Of a DNA stretch of 64,000 nucleotides, positions 9,359 through 16,444 are shown in pieces. The position numbers and the translations under genes are program-made. Each line of letters begins with the position of its first letter. The first letter of the stretch is position 1. Origin of the DNA: Pseudomonas nitroreducens TX1 (GTDB lineage: Bacteria; Pseudomonadota; Gammaproteobacteria; Pseudomonadales; Pseudomonadaceae); NCBI RefSeq assembly GCF_000313755.1, contig NZ_AMZB01000108.1:1-64000 (forward strand). The letters run 5' to 3'. The notes under the pieces are model-generated. The model was not told the origin of the DNA and searched no databases. It saw only the letters and a list, made by a program, of their open reading frames with translations.

Positions 9359-9438
9359 CGGAAGTATTCCATCGACAGGGCAGGGAAACGGCAACGCCCC
9401 ACGGATGCGGGGCGCGCGGTCAGGCGGGTATCAGTGGG

Positions 9439-10245
9439 TCAGCTCTTGTCGCCGATCCTGTACAGGCGCGCCAGGGGCGTCCTGGTGGTCGGGCCGAACC
9501 AGGCGTCGTAGATGCTCTGCGCCTTGCCGCTGGCTTCCAGCTCGGTGAGGCTCTGGTTGACGAACTCGGTCAGGGCCTTCTCGCCCTTGGGAATGCCGAC
9601 GCCGATCAGGTCATTGGAGATGGTGAAGGGCGGCACTTCGTACTTGTCCTTGTCCGGCACGTTGGCCAGCAGACCGATCAGCTTCGGGCCGTCCTGGGTG
9701 ATGGCCTGGACCTGGCCATTGCGCAGGGCGGTGAAGGCGAAGGGCGTGTCGTCGTAGGCGATGACCTTGGCGCCGGGGAACTTGTCCCGCAGCACGCCCT
9801 CGTTGACCGTGCCCTTGTCGACGCCGACGCGCCACTTGTTCAGGTCGTCCGGGGATTTCAGGCTGCCCTTGCGCACGATGAACTGCTGGCCGGACGAGAA
9901 GTAGGGGATGCTGAAATCCACCTGCTCGGCGCGCTCGGGGGTGATGGTGAAGTTGGCCAGTACCAGGTCGACCTTGTTGGCGGTCAGCAGCGGAATGCGG
10001 TTGGCCGGGTTGGTCGGCAGCACCTGCAGCTTCACTCCCAGCTTGTCGGCCAGGGCCTTGGCGTAATCCACGTCCAGACCTTCGATCTGCTTGCTTTTGG
10101 CATCGACGAAGCCGAACGGCGGGTTGCTGTCGAAAGCGGCGACGCGCAGCACGCCGGCTTTCCTGATGTCCTCCAGGCGGTCGGCGTGGGCCAGTCCGGA
10201 GACGACGGCCAGGGCGAGGGCGGTAACGGCAGTGAGTTTCTTCAT
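9439..10245 (-). CDS. Periplasmic amino acid-binding protein of an ABC importer
   Basis: The 268-residue solute-binding protein (SBP_bac_3 family) has a Sec signal peptide ending GLAHA before DRLEDIRKAGVLRVAAF. Core motifs are NPPFGFVDAKSK, GLDVDYAKALADKLGVKLQ and DLVLANFTITPERAEQVDFS, the standard signature for polar amino acid binding proteins. The start at 10245 has AGGAG 9-13 nt upstream; a longer frame extends to 10356 but encodes no signal peptide. It is first in a binding protein-permease-permease unit. The Arg/Asp pattern fits Glu/Asp or a related ligand, but the substrate is not determined. Confidence 0.88.
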   Translation of the reverse strand: MKKLTAVTALALAVVSGLAHADRLEDIRKAGVLRVAAFDSNPPFGFVDAKSKQIEGLDVDYAKALADKLGVKLQVLPTNPANRIPLLTANKVDLVLANFTITPERAEQVDFSIPYFSSGQQFIVRKGSLKSPDDLNKWRVGVDKGTVNEGVLRDKFPGAKVIAYDDTPFAFTALRNGQVQAITQDGPKLIGLLANVPDKDKYEVPPFTISNDLIGVGIPKGEKALTEFVNQSLTELEASGKAQSIYDAWFGPTTRTPLARLYRIGDKS

Positions 10246-10476
10246 GAGTATCCAGCTCCTTCTCGGGCCCGTTCGTGCGACGGGTTCCCGCAATGATCGA
10301 GTGCGGGCCTTCGAGGGTGGGGAAAGGCCCGTTCCAGAGCGGCGGGGATGGCCCACCGGCGGTGCCGAGTGTGGCAGCGAGGCGGTGGGGCGGAGAAGGA
10401 ATGAATTGGTCTAGCTAATAACCGGAAAAAATATAAAAAACCACATAAATAACCATCTACATGGAATTTCCTTGTA

Positions 10477-10570
10477 CGTAGGAGCGGACTCCGTCCGCGA
10501 TGATTCCACCCAGCTCCCTGTTCGGCCGGGTGCGGCGGTGAGTCAACCGCGGACAGAGTCCGCTCCTGCG
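10477..10570. repeat. REPIN-like pair of inverted REP sequences
   Basis: CGTAGGAGCGGACTCCGTCC (from 10477) and its near inverse GCGGACAGAGTCCGCTCCTG (from 10549) match at 20 of 22 positions as inverted copies separated by about 50 nt. This is the arrangement of Pseudomonas REP doublets mobilised by RAYT transposases. No transposase is present here, as expected for non-autonomous copies. It lies in the 531-nt gap upstream of the amino acid ABC operon. That gap also has an AT-rich block (10400-10470) likely to carry the operon promoter. Confidence 0.7.
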
Positions 10571-10593
10571 AGCCCGAAGGCCCCTCTCCCTAA

Positions 10594-10617
10594 CCCTCTC
10601 CCGCAAGCGGGAGAGGG
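10594..10617. repeat. Perfect GC-rich inverted repeat
   Basis: CCCTCTCCCGC and GCGGGAGAGGG form an 11-bp perfect stem with a 2-nt centre, preceded by CCCTCTCCCTAA. This form of repeat is common between Pseudomonas genes. It could act as a terminator for transcripts entering from either side, though no T-tract follows. Confidence 0.55.
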
Positions 10618-10776
10618 GACCGTACGGCGCAGCATGAAACCTTGACGTCAGCCGGCACGGGCAGGTCCTTCTCCCTTCGGAGCGGGGCGCGCAGCCAGGG
10701 CTGGGGAGAGGGAAAATCGCAGACACGACCTCGCAAGAAGACAGTTGGCCCTACCCCAGGTTCGAATCGCGCAGCG

Positions 10777-11418
10777 TCACTTCGCCAGCAGATCGATCAC
10801 TTCCTGATCGCTCAGCTGGCGGAAGTCGCGGTAATGGTCACCGACGGCGCGAAAGGGCGTTGGCGTATCGAGGCAGATCAGCGTGTCCACTTCCTCGCGC
10901 AACTTCTGCACGGTTGCCGCCGGGCCCACCGGCACGGCCAGGACTACCCTGTGCGGATGCTGCGCCCGCAGGCACTTGAGTGCGGCGCGCATGCTGCTGC
11001 CGGTGGCCAGGCCATCGTCGACCAGGATCAGGTCGCGGTTCTCCAGTTGCGCCGGAGCTTTCATGCCGCGGTAGAGCAAACGACGGCGCTCCAGTTCGCG
11101 GAGCTGCTCCAGCACCTGCTGCTCGAACCACTCGGGCGGCGGATCGAAACGCGCCAGCATCTGCTCGTCCACCACCCAGTTCGGTTCGGGACCGTCGACG
11201 ATGGCGCCGAGGGCGAATTCCTCGTTGCCCGGCGCACCGATCTTGCGCACCAGCAGCACGTCCATCGGGGCACCGAGGATGCGGGCGATTTCCTTGGCAA
11301 CCGGCACGCCGCCGCGGGGCAGGGCGAGGATCAGGGGGTCGACCAGGGGCATCTCGCGCAGGACCATTGCCAGGGAAATTCCGGCATGGCGACGGTTGGT
11401 GTAGCGCGGGCTGGGCAT
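10777..11418 (-). CDS. Phosphoribosyltransferase family protein
   Basis: The 213-residue product has the type I PRTase PRPP-binding loop LILVDDGLATGSSMRAALK near residues 115-135 and an N-terminal ILALPRGGVPVAKEIA block typical of the family. The base or acceptor is unknown. The start at 11418 (MPSPRYTNRRHAG) has a strong AAAGGAGG site; a longer frame overlaps the upstream gene and is rejected. It begins 19 nt after the stop of the molybdopterin subunit gene on the same strand, so it is probably the last gene of that operon. Confidence 0.85.
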   Translation of the reverse strand: MPSPRYTNRRHAGISLAMVLREMPLVDPLILALPRGGVPVAKEIARILGAPMDVLLVRKIGAPGNEEFALGAIVDGPEPNWVVDEQMLARFDPPPEWFEQQVLEQLRELERRRLLYRGMKAPAQLENRDLILVDDGLATGSSMRAALKCLRAQHPHRVVLAVPVGPAATVQKLREEVDTLICLDTPTPFRAVGDHYRDFRQLSDQEVIDLLAK

Positions 11419-11437
11419 CTGAACCTCCTTTCGCGGG

Positions 11438-13645
11438 TCACAGCAGCCTGTCCAGCGTGATCGGCAGCTCGCGGATGCGTTTACCGGTTGCATGGTAGAC
11501 CGCGTTGGCGACCGCCGCCGCCACGCCGATGACGCCGATCTCGCCGACGCCCTTGGAGCCCAGCGGGTTGACCACCGCGTCGGGCTCGTCGACGAACAGC
11601 ACGCGGATATCGCCGATGTCGGCCTGCACCGGAATGTGGTACTCGGCCAGGTTGTGGTTCATGAATCGGCCCAGGCGATGGTCCATCAGGCTGGCTTCGT
11701 GCAGCGCCATGCTCACACCCCAGACCACACCGCCGAGAATCTGGCTGCGCGCAGTCTTGGGGTTGACTACCCGTCCCGCGGCGATGGCACTGACGACCCG
11801 GCGGACCCGAACCGTGCCCAGCGCTTCATCCACCGCCACTTCGACGAAAACCGCCGAATGGGTGGCCGTCGCATAGCCATTGCGCAGCGGTGCCGGATGT
11901 GCCGTGGCGTTGCCCTGCAGGCTGCCGTAGCGCTGGAACAGCTCGGCAAAGCTGACCCGGTGTTCGGCGGTTTTCGCCTGCAAGTGGCCGTCGCTGCATT
12001 CGACCTGGCCGTCGGTGAAGCGCTGGAAGGGCGCCGATGGCAACTGGCGCGCCGCATCCAACAGGTTCTGGCGCAGCGCCAGGCAAGCTTCGCGCACCGC
12101 ACTGCCCACCGACGACACGGTGAAGGAACCGCCTTGCAGCGGCGCCTGCGGCAAGGCCGAATCCCCCAGCACGAAGCGCACCCGCTCTGGCGGCAGACCA
12201 AGGGTTTGCGCGGCGATCTGGGTCATCGCGGTGTAGGTGCCGGTGCCGATATCGGTGGTCGCGCTGGCTACCACCACGCTGCCGTCAGCTGCCAGTGCCG
12301 CGCTGGCGCTCGCCGGCATCTGCAGGGCTTCCCAGACACCGGTGGCCATGCCGAAACCGATGCGCAACTCGCCTTCGCGCTGCGAACCTGGGGCGGGCAT
12401 CCGCGTGGGCCAGCCGAACTGCCGCGCGCCCTCGCTGTAGCAGTCGCGCAGCGCCTTGCTGGAGTACGGCTTGCCGAGGTTCTGGTTGACCTCGGTGAAG
12501 TTGATCAGGCGCAGGTGCAGCGGGTTGATCGCCGCGGCCCAGGCCAGTTCGTCCATTGCGCATTCCAGCGCGTACACCCCTTCGGCAGCGCCGGGGGCGC
12601 GCATGTCCAGGGGGGTGTAGACGTCCAGTGGCACCAGGCGGTAGGTCAGGCGGACGTTGTCGCAGTGGTAGAGCATGCCGGACCACTCCGCGACGTGGGC
12701 GGTGAACTGCTCGAAGCGCGAGGTCTGGCCGGTCACCTGATGCACCAGCCCGAGCAGGCGGCCTTCTTCGTCGGCGCCCAGGCTCAGGCGTTGTACCGTG
12801 CGCGGCCTATAGCCGAAGGTGAACTGCTGCTGGCGGGTCAGCGCCACGCGCACCGAGCGCTGCAGCTTGAGCGCAGCCATGGCGGCCAGCGGCAGCTGAT
12901 ATTGCGGACGCAGCCCGGAGCCGAATGCGCCACCGACGTAAGCCGCCCGAACCCGAACTTGCGCCGGGGGAAGCTTGAGTACCTGGCACAGGTAGGCCTG
13001 GCTGTTCTGCGAGCCCTGGGTCTTGTCGTGCACCAGCAGGCTGCCATCGGGTCGGTAGATCACCGTGGAGGCGTGGGGCTCCATCGGGTTGTGGTGTTCC
13101 ACCGGCAGCTCGTACTCGGCCTCGACGCGCACCGGCGCGCTGCACAACGCGCCGTCGGCATCGCCGCGCGGGCCGGGCAGTTCGGCGGGGGCGGGGACGG
13201 CTTGCGCCAGGCTCCTGCGCAGGTCGGTCGCGTGCGGTTCGGCGTCATACTGGACGCGAACCAGCGATGCGGCATGCCGTGCAGTTTCCAGATTCTCGGC
13301 CACGACCAGGGCCACCGGCTGGCCGTTGTACAACACACGATCATTGAACAGCGGGCGGAAAGAGGAGCCCTCGGCGGAATCCTGGTCTTCGTAGCTGTCG
13401 TCGTCGGCGGCCAGGGGCGGGCGGTTGAGGTGGGTCATCACCAGGTGCACGCCGGGCAGGGCGCTGGCGGCATCGCTGTCGATGCCGAGTATGCGGCCGC
13501 GGGTGATGGTGCTGCTGACCACCGCGCCGTGCAGCAGACCTGCGGTACTGTATTCCGCCGCGTAGCGCGCGCCGCCGGTGACCTTCAATGGGCCGTCGAC
13601 CCGATCCAGCGGCGTGCCGATGGCGTGGTGCAGCTTGCTGCTCAT
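11438..13645 (-). CDS. paoC: Aldehyde/xanthine oxidoreductase, molybdopterin-binding large subunit (PaoC-like)
   Basis: The 735-residue product belongs to the xanthine oxidase family. The N-terminal hammerhead domain begins around IGTPLDRVDGPLKVTGGARY and the Moco domains follow (YVGGAFGSGLRPQYQ; GTGTYTAMTQIAAQTLG). The conserved catalytic Glu lies in GSKGVGEIGVIG near the C-terminus. It oxidises aldehydes or N-heterocycles with water as oxygen source. Its start overlaps the FAD-subunit stop by ATGA (4 nt). The gene order 2Fe-2S, FAD, Moco matches E. coli paoABC (yagTSR). The physiological substrate is not known. Confidence 0.9.
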   Translation of the reverse strand: MSSKLHHAIGTPLDRVDGPLKVTGGARYAAEYSTAGLLHGAVVSSTITRGRILGIDSDAASALPGVHLVMTHLNRPPLAADDDSYEDQDSAEGSSFRPLFNDRVLYNGQPVALVVAENLETARHAASLVRVQYDAEPHATDLRRSLAQAVPAPAELPGPRGDADGALCSAPVRVEAEYELPVEHHNPMEPHASTVIYRPDGSLLVHDKTQGSQNSQAYLCQVLKLPPAQVRVRAAYVGGAFGSGLRPQYQLPLAAMAALKLQRSVRVALTRQQQFTFGYRPRTVQRLSLGADEEGRLLGLVHQVTGQTSRFEQFTAHVAEWSGMLYHCDNVRLTYRLVPLDVYTPLDMRAPGAAEGVYALECAMDELAWAAAINPLHLRLINFTEVNQNLGKPYSSKALRDCYSEGARQFGWPTRMPAPGSQREGELRIGFGMATGVWEALQMPASASAALAADGSVVVASATTDIGTGTYTAMTQIAAQTLGLPPERVRFVLGDSALPQAPLQGGSFTVSSVGSAVREACLALRQNLLDAARQLPSAPFQRFTDGQVECSDGHLQAKTAEHRVSFAELFQRYGSLQGNATAHPAPLRNGYATATHSAVFVEVAVDEALGTVRVRRVVSAIAAGRVVNPKTARSQILGGVVWGVSMALHEASLMDHRLGRFMNHNLAEYHIPVQADIGDIRVLFVDEPDAVVNPLGSKGVGEIGVIGVAAAVANAVYHATGKRIRELPITLDRLL

Positions 13646-14628
13646 CGCTCACCTCCTGCCGCCAGTTGCAGCGCGCGCACGATGCTGCGGCGCGCGAGTT
13701 CCACCTTGAAGGCGTTGTCGTTCAGGGGCCTTGCCAGACGCAGCAGATGATCGGCGCAGCGCTTGAAATGCGCCGTCTCGGGCGCTTTGCCCAGCAGCAT
13801 CTCCTCGGCTTCGGCGTCGCGCCAGGGTTTATGGGCCACACCGCCGAGTGCGAGATTGACCTGGGCCACGCGCCCGGCGCCGTCCAGCAGCAGGCCCACG
13901 GCCACGGAGACCAGGGCGAAGGCATAGGACGCGCGGTCGCGCACCTTGAGGTAGGCGCAGTGATCGGCGAAGCCTTCGCCGGGCAGCTCGATGCCCAGTA
14001 CCAGTTCATCGGCGGCGAGGATGTTGTCCTCCTGCGGCCGGCTGCCGGGCAGGCGGTGAAACTGCTCGAAGGACAGGCAGCGTCCCGCCTGCGGGCTGCG
14101 TACGTGCACCACGGCATCCAGCGCGGCCAGGGCCACGCACAGATCGGAGGGGTGCACCGCCACGCAGTGCTCGCTGGCGCCAAGGATGGCGTGCTGCCGA
14201 TTCAATCCGTCCTTCGCCGGGCAGCCGCTGCCGGGCTCGCGCTTGTTGCAGGGCACGGCGCGGTCGTAGAAGTAATGGCAACGGGTGCGCTGCAGCAGGT
14301 TGCCGCCGGTGGTGGCCATGTTGCGCAGCTGGGGCGAGGCGCCGGCAAGAATGGCGCGGCTGATCAGCGGGTAGCGTTCGAGGATCTGCGGGCTGGCGGC
14401 GAGGCTGGCGTTGTCCACCAGTGCGCCGATGTACAGGCCGCCGGTGTCGGTTTCGCGAAGTTCGCGCAGCGGCAGGGCGTTGATGTCGATCAGCCGCTGT
14501 GGGCGCTCCACCTCTTCCTTCATCAGGTCCACCAGGTTGGTGCCGCCGGCGATGAAGCGGCTGTGCGGGCCGGCCAGCGCCACGGCCTCGTCGATGGCGG
14601 CGGGGCGGCTGTAGGCGAAGGGGGTCAT
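13642..14628 (-). CDS. paoB: Aldehyde oxidoreductase FAD-binding subunit (PaoB-like)
   Basis: The 328-residue product has the CO-dehydrogenase flavoprotein fold: FAD-contacting AGGTNLVDLM near residue 29 and MATTGGNLLQRTRC further on. The insert RCHYFYDRAVPCNKR followed by GSGCPA contains Cys residues resembling those that bind the extra [4Fe-4S] cluster in E. coli PaoB. It passes electrons from the Moco subunit to FAD. Four-base ATGA overlaps at both ends indicate tight translational coupling with the two partner genes. Confidence 0.9.
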   Translation of the reverse strand: MTPFAYSRPAAIDEAVALAGPHSRFIAGGTNLVDLMKEEVERPQRLIDINALPLRELRETDTGGLYIGALVDNASLAASPQILERYPLISRAILAGASPQLRNMATTGGNLLQRTRCHYFYDRAVPCNKREPGSGCPAKDGLNRQHAILGASEHCVAVHPSDLCVALAALDAVVHVRSPQAGRCLSFEQFHRLPGSRPQEDNILAADELVLGIELPGEGFADHCAYLKVRDRASYAFALVSVAVGLLLDGAGRVAQVNLALGGVAHKPWRDAEAEEMLLGKAPETAHFKRCADHLLRLARPLNDNAFKVELARRSIVRALQLAAGGER

Positions 14629-15131
14629 AGGTCCTCCAGGCGGCTGGCGGGCAGGGCATCCTCGATGGCGTCGAGGATGTTCGGGTAGGCACCGCAGCGG
14701 CAGAGATTGCCGCTCATGCGTTCGCGCAGTTCATCGCGGTCGTGGGGCGCCGGCTCTCGGGCCAGGGCGACCGCCGAGCAGATCTGCCCTGGCGTGCAGT
14801 AGCCGCATTGGAAGGCGTCATGGCGGACGAACGCGGCCTGCATCGGGTGCAGCTCGCCATCGCGAGCCAGCCCTTCGATGGTGGTCAGGCGGTGGCCGTC
14901 GAGCATCACCGCCAGCAAAAGGCAGGCGTTCACCCGGCGGCCGTCGAGCAGCACGGTGCAGGCACCGCACTGGCCGTGGTCGCAGCCCTTCTTGCTGCCG
15001 GTGAGCTCAAGCTGCTCGCGCAGTAGGTCGAGGGTGGTGGTCCAGGGCAGTACTTGCAACTGCCGGTCCTCGCCGTTGAGGGTCAGTTGGATCGTCTGTG
15101 CCGCCATGGACGGCTCGCGGTTCGCGGGCAT
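14625..15131 (-). CDS. paoA: Aldehyde oxidoreductase 2Fe-2S subunit (PaoA-like)
   Basis: The 168-residue ferredoxin-like subunit has a plant-type cluster with C50, C55, C58 and C70 (GCDHGQCGACTVLL). The second cluster has QCGYCTPGQI and GNLCRCGAYPNI. E. coli PaoA has a Tat leader, but this protein starts MPANREPSMAAQTIQLTL with no twin-arginine or hydrophobic leader, so the complex is predicted to be cytoplasmic. The start at 15131 has GGAGG five bases upstream. It is the first gene of the paoABC-phosphoribosyltransferase unit. Confidence 0.92.
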   Translation of the reverse strand: MPANREPSMAAQTIQLTLNGEDRQLQVLPWTTTLDLLREQLELTGSKKGCDHGQCGACTVLLDGRRVNACLLLAVMLDGHRLTTIEGLARDGELHPMQAAFVRHDAFQCGYCTPGQICSAVALAREPAPHDRDELRERMSGNLCRCGAYPNILDAIEDALPASRLEDL

Positions 15132-15280
15132 CGGGGCCTCCGAGGGATTCAGCGCTTTGCCAGGCGTGTGAGTGGGCCTCCGGGCGTTGGTTCGGAAAAA
15201 CCGTGCGAGCGGTCACCGGGCGAGGCAGCCGGCATGGCAACCGGACACGCCTTGCCGAAGCCGCCAGGCCGTTCGCCCGC

Positions 15281-16300
15281 TCACAATGCCCAGGCTTCTT
15301 CGCTCTTTGCCGCGAGGTGCTGGCCGAGGTGGGCCAGGTCGCGTTCGCCATGGCTCTGCCGAAGGAATACCGGCAGGTCCGCTGCCAGGCGGGCAAAACG
15401 CCGGTCGTGGAAGAAGGGCGTGTCGCCCAGTGCACGGCCCACGTGCCATTGCACCGCTTCCACGGCGCCCTCCACCTGGGCGCGTACCCGCCGCGCGGCC
15501 AGCTCCGAGGGGGATGCCGGGTTCTCGTCGATCCACCCGGCGCATTCGCGCAGCGCACCGGCGGCGCCGGCCAGCGCGGCGTCCACTGCTCCCAGGTGCG
15601 CCATGGCATGGGGATTGTCGATGTGGCCGTTGCGCAAATAACTGGCCAGGCGGCTGGCGGCGCCGTACCAGCAGGCCGCTATGCCCGCGCCAGCGTGCCA
15701 GTAGCCGGGGCGTTCCAGGTATTCGCCCGGCCCTCCGATGCAGCGCGCCAGTGCATGATCAAAGTCCACCTGCACGCTGCTGGTGGCCGCCATGCCCACT
15801 GCGTTCCAGCCGCTGCGGCCGATGCGTACGCCGGGTTGGTCGAGCGTCACTGCGACCAGCTGTGGGCGCTGTTGCTCATCCTTCACAGTCAGCAGGGCGT
15901 GCTGCACCACGGCGGCACCGGAGCACCAGGGTTTGTTGCCGCTGATGCGCACCCGGCCAGACTCCCGCGCAGTGAGCTGCATGCCTGTGCCCATCGGGTC
16001 GGCGGCCCACACGGCCCAGGGGCCGGGCAGTGCTTCGCCTTCGAGCTCGGCCAGTATCGCCAGCGCATTGGTATGGCCCTCGTACAGCTTGAGCAGCGAC
16101 AGATCGGCGCCGGCTACCGTGGCCAGCGCCTGCCAGCGGCGAAGGGTCTCGCCGTTACCCGGGCGGGGCAGGCGGTCGAGACCATCGTCGCTGAGCTGGC
16201 GCAGCGCGGCGCCAAGGAAGGCGGGATGCTGGGCGGGATCCAGCGGGAGTTCGAAATCGCGCAGCAGGTCGCGCAAGAAATGAAGACGATCCTGAGTCAT
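15281..16300 (-). CDS. Acyl-CoA dehydrogenase-like flavoprotein
   Basis: The product is about 339 residues, shorter than the usual 380. It has acyl-CoA dehydrogenase features: SGNKPWCSGAAVVQHALLTV in the middle domain, VDFDHALARCIGGPGEYL after it, and a helical C-terminal domain. The usual catalytic Glu cannot be placed confidently, so it may be an FAD-dependent family member with another reaction. The start at 16300 (MTQDRLHF) is chosen because the conserved region begins there, but no strong ribosome site is visible. It is 149 nt upstream of paoA on the same strand, so co-transcription is possible. Confidence 0.75.
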   Translation of the reverse strand: MTQDRLHFLRDLLRDFELPLDPAQHPAFLGAALRQLSDDGLDRLPRPGNGETLRRWQALATVAGADLSLLKLYEGHTNALAILAELEGEALPGPWAVWAADPMGTGMQLTARESGRVRISGNKPWCSGAAVVQHALLTVKDEQQRPQLVAVTLDQPGVRIGRSGWNAVGMAATSSVQVDFDHALARCIGGPGEYLERPGYWHAGAGIAACWYGAASRLASYLRNGHIDNPHAMAHLGAVDAALAGAAGALRECAGWIDENPASPSELAARRVRAQVEGAVEAVQWHVGRALGDTPFFHDRRFARLAADLPVFLRQSHGERDLAHLGQHLAAKSEEAWAL

Positions 16301-16444
16301 GGCTTTCCCCGGTGGAGTTTCCTTAATCATCCGGACTGCGAATGGCGCGCGCAGGTTCAGACGAAATTCACCGCCGCTCCTTCGGTTTGAACGACGGCAC
16401 GCGGGCGTCACTCCTAGTGATAAGTCCTCCCAGAAGAGACGCCG

